Below are positions 45,025-52,816 of a stretch of 64,000 bases of DNA, piece by piece. The stretch's first letter is position 1, and each line of letters begins with the position of its first letter. Under the pieces are notes generated by a model. It saw nothing but the letters and a program-made list of their open reading frames with translations. It was not told the origin of the DNA and searched no databases. The DNA comes from Chitinophaga barathri (GTDB lineage: Bacteria > Bacteroidota > Bacteroidia > Chitinophagales > Chitinophagaceae): contig NZ_RMBX01000012.1 of NCBI RefSeq assembly GCF_003807585.1, forward strand, positions 186,001 to 250,000, read 5' to 3'. Position numbers and translations under genes: made by a program.

Positions 45025-46326
45025 ATGGAAATTTCCCAGCTCATTCCGCATGTAGAAGCACTGATCTTTGCCGCAGACCGGCCCCTGCCGGCAACGGACA
45101 TCCTGGAGCTGCTCAACAATGCCCTGGCCTTCCTGGAAGACAGGGCCACGCAGGAACAGGTGGATACTGCTATTGAAGCCATCCAGGAAAAATATAACTC
45201 GGAGTTTTACGCATTCAGCGTTCGTGAAAGCGGCGGCGGGTTCCAGTTCCTGACCAAAAGGGATTATTACCAGACAGTTGCGCAGCTGAACGGGGAGAAA
45301 TTCCTGAAACGCCTCTCTACCGCCGCGCTGGAAACGCTGGCTATTATCGCATACAAACAACCCATTTCCAAGGGCGAAATTGAACATATCCGCGGGGTGA
45401 GCACGGACTATTCCATCACCAAACTGCTGGAAAAAGAGCTGATCGTGATCTCCGGCCGCAGCGAGGAGCTGCCGGGCAAGCCCTTGTTATATTCCACTTC
45501 CAAGGCTTTTATGGACTATTTCGGGCTCAATTCCCCGAAAGACCTGCCGAAGCTGAAGGAGATATTCGAAGAGGATTTTGTGCCACCCACGCAGCTGACG
45601 CTGGACGGCAATACGGAAGAACTTACGGTGGACGAAGAGATCAGGGACGACGAAGGCCACCTGGTGATATCGGAAACCGGCGAACTGACGGAGACCACCA
45701 CCATTATGATGGATGATGAGCCTACGGAGGAGCACATTGCGGAGGTGGATGATGCTGTTGAGGAATTGACTGTTGAAAATATTGAGACCGGCGGGGAGAC
45801 AGCAAATCCGCCGGAGGAAGAAGAGAATATACAGGCTCCCGTTGAAGAGACGGAAGAGGAAGTTGTGGAAGAGGTTTCGGAAGAAGAAACAGAAGAAGAG
45901 GAAGAAACAGCGGAGGTTGATGAGGAGACGGAAGAATTGGAAGCTGCTGCTGACGCATCTGAGGAAGAGGAGTTTGGCGAAGAGGGTGAGGAATCTGAAG
46001 CGGCGGAAGAAAGTGCTGATGACGGGGACGCGGAAAACACAGAGGATACAGACGAAGATAGTGATGATGACGAAGAAGACGATGAAGAAGGTGATGATGA
46101 CGAAGATGAAGAAGACGAGGAGGATGATGAAGATGACGAAGAAGATGATGAGGACGATGAGGATGAAGATGAGGGTGATGAGGATGAAGACGATGAAGAT
46201 GATGAAGAAGATGATGAAGAAGATGATGAGGAAGATGAGGATGAAGATGAGGATGAAGAAGACGGGGAAGATGATGAGGACGAAGAAGGAAATGAAGACA
46301 AAGAAAACGACGAAAACAAAAGATAA
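45025..46326 (+). CDS. scpB: Segregation and condensation protein B with giant acidic tail
   Basis: A 433-residue protein starting at the ATG at 45025. Residues 1-185 are a normal ScpB: two winged helices with VEALIFAADRPL, LSTAALETLAIIAYKQPISK and IRGVSTDYSITKLLEKELI. ScpB binds kleisin ScpA and SMC in chromosome segregation. From about 190 the chain is an acidic, disordered extension that roughly doubles its length, and the last 90 residues are almost only Asp and Glu. The tail is coded by GAT/GAA/GAC repeats, so it can expand and contract. Confidence 0.93.
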   Translation: MEISQLIPHVEALIFAADRPLPATDILELLNNALAFLEDRATQEQVDTAIEAIQEKYNSEFYAFSVRESGGGFQFLTKRDYYQTVAQLNGEKFLKRLSTAALETLAIIAYKQPISKGEIEHIRGVSTDYSITKLLEKELIVISGRSEELPGKPLLYSTSKAFMDYFGLNSPKDLPKLKEIFEEDFVPPTQLTLDGNTEELTVDEEIRDDEGHLVISETGELTETTTIMMDDEPTEEHIAEVDDAVEELTVENIETGGETANPPEEEENIQAPVEETEEEVVEEVSEEETEEEEETAEVDEETEELEAAADASEEEEFGEEGEESEAAEESADDGDAENTEDTDEDSDDDEEDDEEGDDDEDEEDEEDDEDDEEDDEDDEDEDEGDEDEDDEDDEEDDEEDDEEDEDEDEDEEDGEDDEDEEGNEDKENDENKR

Positions 46327-46335
46327 CATAATCTT

Positions 46336-46367
46336 AAAAAAGCCGGGAACCGAAGCCCGGCTTTTTT
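46336..46367 (+). terminator. Terminator of scpB
   Basis: AAAAAAGCCGGG, loop AACCGAAG, CCCGGCTTTTTT: a perfect 12-bp palindromic stem. Confidence 0.93.
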
Positions 46368-46467
46368 CTTGCAAGATCTGCCACTATTCCCGCATCAATT
46401 ACAATAATTCATATTCATTTTTACCCACCCTTTTTCCGTAAATTCCATATCATAAAACTTTACGAAA

Positions 46468-46758
46468 ATGATCAGACAAAAAGGCGACGGCACTGCCGTA
46501 ATAGAATGGGAATCCCTCGAGAACCTGAAAGAAACGGATTACCATACCATGCTGCAGGTTCTCGCTGCCGCGGCACAAGGTGAGGATGAAGACGAAGAGG
46601 AAGAAGATGAAGAAGAAGACGACGAACTGGACGACCTGGAAGAACTGGATGAGGACGAATTCGATGATGAAGACATAGAAAAAGAAGACGACCTGGAAGC
46701 AGAAATCGAAGATGCGGACGACCGGTTGAATGACGAAGAAGACGAAGAAGAGGAATAG
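46468..46758 (+). CDS. Small highly acidic protein
   Basis: A 96-residue protein. The first 36 residues are ordinary (RQKGDGTAVIEWESLENL, DYHTMLQVLAAAA); the remainder is dominated by Asp and Glu, like the tail of the preceding ScpB. I do not recognise the family. The ordered N-terminus, the separate position after a terminator and the clean frame argue for a real gene. It may act as a DNA mimic or charge buffer (inference). Confidence 0.7.
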   Translation: MIRQKGDGTAVIEWESLENLKETDYHTMLQVLAAAAQGEDEDEEEEDEEEDDELDDLEELDEDEFDDEDIEKEDDLEAEIEDADDRLNDEEDEEEE

Positions 46759-46772
46759 TCCTCTTCTGCAGG

Positions 46773-48227
46773 TCATTCTTCCACACGGTTGGCTACTCCT
46801 GTTCTCCCGTTTTTATTGATCATGAGTTTAACCCCTTTCCCCGTTGCATCTGTGATGAAACAAGTTTCAAAATCTGTGTCTTCTTTCAAAAAGAAGCAGG
46901 AAGGACTTGTTGCACATAATGAAGAACGCGGGCCTCTTTCGGGATAAGCTGCCAGCTCCCCGTTTTCAAGGACGATATGCACTTTGAGGTTCTTTTCCGC
47001 CAGCAGGTAGGTGCCGGTATATCTTTTCAGGATAACCGTATCCAGCTTGATGGCCGTTCTGTTGGCGGGCAACTGGTATGGCTTGTCGTAGAGGATGGCC
47101 AGCAGTTTCTGGGTGATGGCTTCCAGCGCCATGGTCTCCGAGTTGCTTAGCAGGATGATGCAGGCATCATCTTCCGGCACCCGGATGAAATTGGTCCTGA
47201 AGCCGCGCATACCGCCACTGTGGCCTACAGTGCGCTGCCCCTGCAGGCTGTCGATGATCCAGCCGAAGCCGTAATTTTCACGTTTGCGGGTGCTGATCTC
47301 CTGCCAGCCTGCCGGGCTTACGATGGCATATTTTGTTAACCCCTGGTGCCATTTGAAGAGATCGCCTGCGGTGAGGTAAATGGAACCCGCGGCAAAGGAA
47401 ACGGAAGAATCGGTACTGGGCACGGTGTAGGCCCAGGCGCCGGTGGAATCGGCGGCATAGCCGAGTGTTTTGTTCTTATCCCGCAGATGTGCAAAATCAA
47501 AACCGCTATGCTGCATTCCCAGCGGAGCGAAGATGTATTTTCTTATCGCTGTTTCATACGGCAGGCCGGTCACTTTCTGGATAATATAACCCAGCAGCAT
47601 GTAACCCGAATTGCTGTAGTTCCAGCCGGTGCCCGGTGAAAAGTCCAGCGGCACATCGCGGAAGAGAGCCAGTATTTCTTCTTCGGTGGCGGGCAGCGTG
47701 GACTTCTGGTTCATAAAGTCACCGTTCATCGTATAATTGTAAATGCCGGAAGTGTGTGATAATAAATGCGCGATCGTGATACTGTCTCCTTTGGGGTAAC
47801 CCGGGTAATATTTGCTGAGCTTATCCTCCAGTGAGAGTTTTTTCATTTCCGCCAGCTTCATCACCAGTGTGCCAGTGAAGGTTTTGGTGATGGAAGCGGC
47901 CTGGTAGATGCTGTTTTCATCATTGGGGGCCTGTTGTACAACATTGCGCCATCCATATTCTTTTTGCAGGATGATCTTTCCATGACTGGCTACCAGCGCG
48001 GTGCCGTTGAATTGATTCAGTTTCGCGTAAGCCTCCAAAAGGGCTTCGGCTTTTTCTCCTTTCAGCAGGGCAATTGAGTCTGTTGCCTGCAGGGAAGCAC
48101 CTGTTTTATTTTTATCATGAGGGGTTTCTTTCTGATAAGGCGCGTTGGAAGAGGCGGCGGTCTGCCGGCAAAGGCCGGCAAGGCCCGGGAGGGCCAAAAG
48201 GGCGGTAATCAGGGCTTGTTTGAGCAT
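46773..48227 (-). CDS. Serine hydrolase, beta-lactamase class C family
   Basis: A 484-residue exported protein, with the start chosen at 48227, where the signal peptide begins (MLKQALITALLALPGLAG). Catalytic motifs are complete: SITK at 112-115 (Ser112 and Lys115), YSN at 204-206 and HSGG at 336-339. A C-terminal lipocalin-like domain (about 380-480) follows. Family members include D-alanyl-D-alanine carboxypeptidases, esterases and peptide hydrolases; lactamase activity is not implied. Confidence 0.9.
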   Translation of the reverse strand: MLKQALITALLALPGLAGLCRQTAASSNAPYQKETPHDKNKTGASLQATDSIALLKGEKAEALLEAYAKLNQFNGTALVASHGKIILQKEYGWRNVVQQAPNDENSIYQAASITKTFTGTLVMKLAEMKKLSLEDKLSKYYPGYPKGDSITIAHLLSHTSGIYNYTMNGDFMNQKSTLPATEEEILALFRDVPLDFSPGTGWNYSNSGYMLLGYIIQKVTGLPYETAIRKYIFAPLGMQHSGFDFAHLRDKNKTLGYAADSTGAWAYTVPSTDSSVSFAAGSIYLTAGDLFKWHQGLTKYAIVSPAGWQEISTRKRENYGFGWIIDSLQGQRTVGHSGGMRGFRTNFIRVPEDDACIILLSNSETMALEAITQKLLAILYDKPYQLPANRTAIKLDTVILKRYTGTYLLAEKNLKVHIVLENGELAAYPERGPRSSLCATSPSCFFLKEDTDFETCFITDATGKGVKLMINKNGRTGVANRVEE

Positions 48228-48457
48228 GGCTGAGGTTTTGTGTTCAGCCTTCAAATTGCGGATAATCACGCGCCCCGCAGCCCCAAATGTGACGAATGCG
48301 CCGGAATATGTGGTGAACCGCCGGATCGTCTCATTTCATCCCCCCGATTTTACTTTTCATCGCCCCTCCATGCACTTCATCGATTTGATCAAACCTTTCA
48401 GCCGGGGCATCCTACATTTGAATCAACGTCCCATGCTTGTATAAATAATGCCCCGAT

Positions 48458-48937
48458 ATGAAGATACTTATCAATGAAACGGAAGCCGCAGCGGCCCAGC
48501 AGTTAAAAGACATTATTGCCACCTTTGATTATGATGTGGAGATACTCCGTATGTCCGGCCAGATGGGCAGCCTGCTGAGCGGGCTGAATATTCCCGCCCC
48601 TCCGCAACGTTACCTGGTAAGAAGCGGCACCCGCCTTATTTCCCTGCCGGTGAGCGACATCGCGTACTTTTATGTGCGCGACCGCATGTCCTGCATCCGC
48701 ACGAACAACAACACGGATCATCTCCTGGAAAAAAGCCTGGATGATATTTGCGCCGAGCTGGATGCCCGGGACTTTTTCCGCCTCAACCGGCAATGTATCG
48801 CGCACTACGGCAGTATTGTGAAAGTGCAGGCCTGGTTCAACGGGAAACTAAAAGTGCAGGTAAAACCTGCACTGGAAGAGGATATTATCGTAAGCCGCCT
48901 GAGAGCGCCCGAATTCCGCAAATGGCTGGGCGAGTGA
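48458..48937 (+). CDS. LytTR DNA-binding regulator with vestigial receiver domain
   Basis: A 159-residue protein. The C-terminal LytTR domain (about 50-156) is complete: RYLVRSGTRLISLPVSDIAYFYV, LLEKSLDDICAELDARDFFRLNRQCI and an IVSRLRAPEFRKWL end. The first 30 residues (MKILINETEAAAAQQLKDII) look like the first strand and helix of a response-regulator receiver, but the acidic pair is lost (NE replaces the usual ED) and the remaining 80-90 residues are missing. It therefore cannot be phosphorylated in the normal way. No sensor kinase is nearby. Its stop abuts that of the purine phosphorylase gene. Confidence 0.85.
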   Translation: MKILINETEAAAAQQLKDIIATFDYDVEILRMSGQMGSLLSGLNIPAPPQRYLVRSGTRLISLPVSDIAYFYVRDRMSCIRTNNNTDHLLEKSLDDICAELDARDFFRLNRQCIAHYGSIVKVQAWFNGKLKVQVKPALEEDIIVSRLRAPEFRKWLGE

Positions 48938-49759
48938 TCAGCCCAGCCCTTCGATCACCGTGGCGAAAATGCTGCTCAGCACCTTGTCCGCCCTGCCGGC
49001 CACTGCAATGATCTCGGCGAGGGATACCGGTTCCAGGTGATCGGGGTCGCATTCGTCCGTCACGACGGAAACGGCCGCGCAGGGTAGCCCTGCCTGGTTC
49101 GCCACAATTACTTCAGGCACGGTGCTCATACCTACAAGGTCCGCGCCTATCAGGCGAAGGAAACGGTATTCCGCGCGGGTTTCAAGATTGGGGCCCATCA
49201 CGGCCGCGTATACGCCTTCATGTAGTGGTTTGTTATGTTGTAAGGCCGCGGCTTTCAGTTTGTCTCCCAGCGGGGGGCTGTAAGGTCTGCTCATATCCGG
49301 GAACCTCGGGCCAAAGGCGGGATCATGCGCGCCGCGTAAAGGGTTTTCAGGTTGCAGGTTGATGTGATCGTTCAGCAATACAAGATCGCCCTTTTTGTAA
49401 GCGGGGTTCATGCCGCCGGCCGCGTTGCTGAGCAGGAGCTGCTGCACGCCCAGCGCTTTCATTACACGGATGGGGAAGGTGATCTGCTGCATGGTATACC
49501 CTTCGTAATAATGGAAACGGCCCTGCATGGCTATCACAGGCGTGCCGCCGATAAAACCGAAGATCAGCTGGCCCTTATGTGTCTCCACGGTGGATTCCGG
49601 GAAGTGCGGGATGCTGCCGTAAGGAATGCTCTTTTTAATATCGATGTGTTGGATCAGTTCGCCGAGGCCGGTGCCCAGCACGATACCGGCGGTTGCGTCC
49701 GCAAAGCCCTGCTGGCGCAGGTATGTGGTGGTTTCTGAAAGCTGTTGCTGTAAAGTCAT
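48938..49759 (-). CDS. punA: Purine nucleoside phosphorylase
   Basis: A 273-residue enzyme of the trimeric PNP family (nucleoside phosphorylase-2 fold) that splits purine nucleosides with phosphate. Motifs: GIVLGTGLGEL, the phosphate-binding region with MQGRFHYYEG, LLSNAAGGMNPAYKKGDLV, GPNLETRAEYRFLRLIGAD, LVGMSTVPEVIVA. The residue in VVTDEC is Asp where animal enzymes have Asn, which can alter base preference. The start at 49759 (MTLQQQLSE) follows a strong terminator; a longer frame upstream is not protein-like. Confidence 0.93.
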   Translation of the reverse strand: MTLQQQLSETTTYLRQQGFADATAGIVLGTGLGELIQHIDIKKSIPYGSIPHFPESTVETHKGQLIFGFIGGTPVIAMQGRFHYYEGYTMQQITFPIRVMKALGVQQLLLSNAAGGMNPAYKKGDLVLLNDHINLQPENPLRGAHDPAFGPRFPDMSRPYSPPLGDKLKAAALQHNKPLHEGVYAAVMGPNLETRAEYRFLRLIGADLVGMSTVPEVIVANQAGLPCAAVSVVTDECDPDHLEPVSLAEIIAVAGRADKVLSSIFATVIEGLG

Positions 49760-49779
49760 GCTGCAAAATAAACGAAATA

Positions 49780-49809
49780 AAAAAGGAAAGAGAACGCTCT
49801 TTCCTTTTT
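49780..49809 (-). terminator. Terminator of the peptide/MauE/DUF1080 operon
   Basis: AAAAGGAAAGAG, 4-base loop, CTCTTTCCTTTT is a perfect 12-bp stem; on the minus strand it is followed by TTATTTCGTTT. Confidence 0.9.
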
Positions 49810-49814
49810 CTGTT

Positions 49815-50423
49815 TTATCCTTTGATCTCTTTGATCTTGATGTTTTTCCAGTGTACTTTGATGCCGCCGCCGGAGTGGATCTGCAGCGCGATCTGGCCGC
49901 CTTTCGCACCAATCTTTTCGTCATCGAGCGTGATCATTTCCACACCGTTCAGGTAAGTGGTCACGTTGTTGCCTTTCACGACTACTTTCATCGTGTTCCA
50001 TTCGCCCATCTTCAGGTTTTTATCCTTTTCGGGAGCGGGCTTTATCAGCCAGCCGCGGCCGTAGGATTCGTAGATGCCGCCGGTGTTGCTGCCCGGAGGG
50101 GCTACTTCAGCCTGCCAGCCTGCTATTTTAGTGCCATCCAGGGAAGAGTGGAAAAACACGCCGCTGTTGCCATTGGCTTCCTGTTTAAAATCAACGGTCA
50201 GTTCAAAATCCTTGAAGGTTTTGTCTGTGGCGAGATAGCCGTATTCTTTGTCCGGGCCGCTTTCGCAAACCAGTTCACCGTTGTCTACATACCATTTCTC
50301 TGTTCCGTGAATCTTCCAGCCATCGAGGTTTTTACCGTTGAACAGTTTCTGCTGCTTTTGAGCAAAGGCGGTGCTTACGGAGAGCATCCCGAACACAGCC
50401 AGCGTTAACCATCTTTTTTTCAT
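49815..50423 (-). CDS. Secreted DUF1080 protein
   Basis: A 202-residue exported protein with a signal peptide ending STAFAQ (about 22) and one DUF1080 domain: KLFNGKNLDGWKIHG, NGNSGVFFHSSLDG, GEWNTMKVVVKGN, IALQIHSGGGIKVHWKNIKI. The start at 50423 overlaps the stop of the MauE gene as ATGA, so it is the last coupled gene of that operon; the longer frame upstream is a shadow of neighbouring genes. It is the third DUF1080 gene in the window. Confidence 0.9.
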   Translation of the reverse strand: MKKRWLTLAVFGMLSVSTAFAQKQQKLFNGKNLDGWKIHGTEKWYVDNGELVCESGPDKEYGYLATDKTFKDFELTVDFKQEANGNSGVFFHSSLDGTKIAGWQAEVAPPGSNTGGIYESYGRGWLIKPAPEKDKNLKMGEWNTMKVVVKGNNVTTYLNGVEMITLDDEKIGAKGGQIALQIHSGGGIKVHWKNIKIKEIKG

Positions 50424-50860
50424 CTTACCGTAGTTTTTGTGGACGGGTAAGATAGGGAAAAATGGTGTAGAAGTATACCTGTAATTGCCAGGAGGGTAAA
50501 AGCCGTGTTGAATACAATATGGGCGGGATAACCCATGGTCCCGAGGATGCCGCCGCAGGAGCAGGGAATGTTTTCGTAGAAAAAATAAAGGATGCTCATA
50601 TATGCCGTGAAACTCAGCATGAGAAAGGCGGACAGGTAGAGCCCGGCTTTCCTTGTGGCGGGCAGGGCCAGCATCATGGCCGCCGCTACTTCCGCCAGGA
50701 TCGTTGAGGCGCCGGTAAGCGCCGGAGGGATGTTGGCGAGCAGGGGCGATTTTGCAATGTCCGTCATGAATTGCCCGAATTCCAGGGCTTTCATAGAGGC
50801 CGCGTAGAAAAAAAGGATACAAAGGCTGAAGCAGATGGCCTGGAGGAAGATATTTTTCAT
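50420..50860 (-). CDS. MauE/DoxX family redox-associated membrane protein
   Basis: A 146-residue membrane protein with four helices (about 7-25, 47-68, 74-94, 114-132). The loop ENIPCSCGGILG carries the CSCGG motif of MauE/DoxX proteins, which handle disulphides or quinone redox in the inner membrane. Both ends overlap neighbours by 4 bp (ATGA), so it is tightly coupled to the propeller-like protein before it and the DUF1080 protein after it. Confidence 0.88.
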   Translation of the reverse strand: MKNIFLQAICFSLCILFFYAASMKALEFGQFMTDIAKSPLLANIPPALTGASTILAEVAAAMMLALPATRKAGLYLSAFLMLSFTAYMSILYFFYENIPCSCGGILGTMGYPAHIVFNTAFTLLAITGILLHHFSLSYPSTKTTVR

Positions 50861-51864
50861 GGGAGGCTGAGTTGGTAAGCGATGATATGTTGAGAATGGG
50901 CTGCATACAGGATGCCATTGGCCACCGCGATGTGGCGGACACCGGACTTCTTGAATGAAGGGAGCCGCAGGCTGCCGGTATATTCACCGCCGGGCAGGTG
51001 GTAAATATCCACTTCGGGCGCGGCGGTGGGCAGGTTGTGCGACACCGCCAGCGACAGCACATAGAGATAGTCGCCTTCCGTTGCCGCGTCGATGTTGATG
51101 AACTGCGTTTTGCTGGAAATGCTCCAGGTGTTATCGCCCTTGATAATAGTGTTTTCAGCCGGTGTGCGGTCGATGGTCTGGAAAGTATGAAGGCCGGGAG
51201 GTTGCCATCGGTACACGTCACTGTTGTGATACTGGACGTACAGGATTTGCCTGCCTGCCATTGCGGGAAGGGCTATGCCGTCCGAAGCAAGTCCGCCGTC
51301 ATCGGTGTGCGGAAGATCGTGGAGATGGCTTATAATATTTCCGCCATTGCGGTAATCCGCCAGTACGAAGCGGGCTTTCCGTGCCGCGGAGTCGTACAGG
51401 TGGGTGAAAACGGTGCCGTCCGGCAGGCGGGCGCAGCGCGAAAAAGGAAGTGCTGCGGCGGAAAGTGAGTCGGGCGGGCCGCCGTTAAGCGGGAAGCGGA
51501 AGATCTTTTTTTTATTGGCGGCGAAACAATAAATACCGGTAGAGTCGGCCTGGAGGGAAGCAGGCATTTCCGTGAAATATAAGCCTGGCCGGGCTACAAT
51601 GCCGGGGGCGGTTTTGTGCGGGGAAGTTTGGTAGAGGATGCCCGCGCGCCGGTCGAGTGCATATACAATGCTGCCGTACGCGGCCAGCAGGTGGATTTCA
51701 CCAGGCATCTGCAATGTATCTGCCGGTGAAGCGGTGACGCGGTTGTAATCGCGGTTAACGGCGGTGCGGGTGATCCCCGGTTTGTCCGAGCTGGAAACGA
51801 GGACGATGAACAGGCCTGTTACCGCTACGCAAATGAAGAGGATACCTGGAAGCAGTTTTTTCAT
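50857..51864 (-). CDS. Anchored beta-propeller-like protein of unknown function
   Basis: A 335-residue protein starting at 51864 with an N-terminal membrane segment (LLPGILFICVAVTGLFIVLV, about 4-23), so it is exported and probably anchored. The rest is strand-rich with repeated propeller-like blades (LLAAYGSIVYALDRRAGILY, GIYCFAANKKKIFRFPL, GVRHIAVANGILYAAHSQHII). It resembles the BF3164/6-bladed propeller proteins that accompany small peptides and MauE genes in other Bacteroidota; that link is from memory. Function unknown. Confidence 0.75.
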   Translation of the reverse strand: MKKLLPGILFICVAVTGLFIVLVSSSDKPGITRTAVNRDYNRVTASPADTLQMPGEIHLLAAYGSIVYALDRRAGILYQTSPHKTAPGIVARPGLYFTEMPASLQADSTGIYCFAANKKKIFRFPLNGGPPDSLSAAALPFSRCARLPDGTVFTHLYDSAARKARFVLADYRNGGNIISHLHDLPHTDDGGLASDGIALPAMAGRQILYVQYHNSDVYRWQPPGLHTFQTIDRTPAENTIIKGDNTWSISSKTQFINIDAATEGDYLYVLSLAVSHNLPTAAPEVDIYHLPGGEYTGSLRLPSFKKSGVRHIAVANGILYAAHSQHIIAYQLSLP

Positions 51865-51984
51865 AAACAAACAAAGAATAAATGGGGCCGGTGTTTCCAC
51901 CGGCCCCGGTGATTGGAATCCGGCAAAGCCGGAGCATTCATGCGACGCTCGTGCAAAGCGCCGGGTCTGCATCAAAGGCGCTGA

Positions 51985-52182
51985 TTAAAATTCCACGCAG
52001 TCGTTCCAACTTGCGACGCGGGGACCGTAATCCCAGCCTAACGGGCCATATTGGCAACGGGTGGTATTGAAGCTGCAGCAAACGGAAGCTGCGGCTTTGG
52101 GTGCGCTTTTCGCCTCTTTGGCGATGGTGAGGCCTGTGCCCAATGCGAGGCAAAGGCCCAGGAAAACGAGTGAACGTTTCAT
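51985..52182 (-). CDS. Small cysteine-rich secreted peptide, copy 2
   Basis: A 65-residue precursor, start at 52182. The signal peptide MKRSLVFLGLCLALGTGL is nearly the same as in the next gene, and the mature part has VCCSFNTTRCQ...DYGPRV...NDCVEF. The four-cysteine pattern CC-x5-C-x18-C and the YGPxV block are shared with the paralogue at 52223. It resembles the small DUF6520/NVEALA-type peptides of Bacteroidota. The function is unknown; a neighbouring MauE protein could form its disulphides. Confidence 0.8.
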   Translation of the reverse strand: MKRSLVFLGLCLALGTGLTIAKEAKSAPKAAASVCCSFNTTRCQYGPLGWDYGPRVASWNDCVEF

Positions 52183-52222
52183 GGATTTGGGTTTTTGGGT
52201 GAAAAAAAGAAAGACTTTAAGA

Positions 52223-52411
52223 TCAGGGGCATTGATTGAGCTGGTATACGTCCGGTCCATACAGCACCTCGGTGGCGCTGATGCGCTGGCATACGCCGGT
52301 GTTCTGATCGCAGCAGACCTTGATGAATTTTTTGCCGCTGGCTTTGAGGGTGGTGGTAATACCAAGCCCGAGGGCAATGCAAAGCCCCAGGAAAAGGATA
52401 CTTCTTTTCAT
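52223..52411 (-). CDS. Small cysteine-rich secreted peptide, copy 1
   Basis: A 62-residue precursor: signal MKRSILFLGLCIALGLGI, then mature KVCCDQNTGVCQ...LYGPDVYQLNQCP. Cysteines are spaced CC-x5-C-x19-C. It is a tandem paralogue of the gene at 51985, 40 bp downstream of this stop. It is the first certain gene of the operon 52411-49815. Confidence 0.8.
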   Translation of the reverse strand: MKRSILFLGLCIALGLGITTTLKASGKKFIKVCCDQNTGVCQRISATEVLYGPDVYQLNQCP

Positions 52412-52569
52412 GTGTTGTATGTTTTGGGATGAGGAAATGCCGAAGCCTGGGCTGGCACGGGATGGTTTAATTACCTGTGCGGCAGTTGGGCTGCGTACCG
52501 GCAGGTACGCTCAAATAATCTTTGATGAAGATTCGTAACAGAAAGAGATACTTCCGCCATGCCGGGATA
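52412..52569. other. Leader region of the peptide operon
   Basis: No gene is seen on either strand apart from the small open frame listed next. A 7-bp hairpin, CCATGCC/GGCATGG, is at 52557-52580. Confidence 0.4.
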
Positions 52570-52695
52570 TTATGGCATGGGGCGTCGGGGCGGATCGGTT
52601 AACAAGGTCTGCAACACTTGCGGGATCTCATGGGTCCGATTGGGTAACTGTTCAAACTGTTTCGATGGTTCCTGGGTTGCACGAGAGGTTTCCAT
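52570..52695 (-). CDS. Possible 41-residue small protein
   Basis: An open frame METSRATQEPSKQFEQLPNR... ending DPPRRPMP. It is not homologous to the cysteine peptides and has no signal. A TATATTGC box at 52706-52713 (minus strand) lies 10 bp before the ATG, which would give an almost leaderless transcript. It could be a leader peptide or chance. Confidence 0.3.
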   Translation of the reverse strand: METSRATQEPSKQFEQLPNRTHEIPQVLQTLLTDPPRRPMP

Positions 52696-52721
52696 GAATG
52701 CTGTTGCAATATAGGTTGTTA

Positions 52722-52733
52722 TCCGGTACCGGA
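52722..52733. promoter_or_regulatory. Perfect 12-bp palindrome upstream of the peptide operon
   Basis: TCCGGTACCGGA lies just upstream (minus strand) of the TATATTGC box at 52706-52713, the place for an operator or activator site. Confidence 0.4.
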
Positions 52734-52757
52734 CTATCGCATAAAGATGTGGTTACT

Positions 52758-52793
52758 GAAAATAGAAATGCCGCCCCGGATGGGCGGCATTTC
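52758..52793 (-). terminator. Terminator of rny
   Basis: GAAATGCCGCCC, 5-base loop, GGGCGGCATTTC is a perfect 12-bp stem; on the minus strand it is followed by TATTTTC. Confidence 0.88.
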
Positions 52794-52816
52794 GGATATC
52801 GTTTTGACGTATGCGG

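Noticed and set aside
45516..46319. Long serine-rich open frame on the minus strand
   Set aside because: It is the antisense of the GAT/GAA repeats that code the ScpB acidic tail; it is almost only serine and has no gene-like features.
50424..51221. N-terminal extension of the DUF1080 frame at 49815
   Set aside because: It overlaps two well-supported genes in other frames, and a clear signal peptide starts at 50423.
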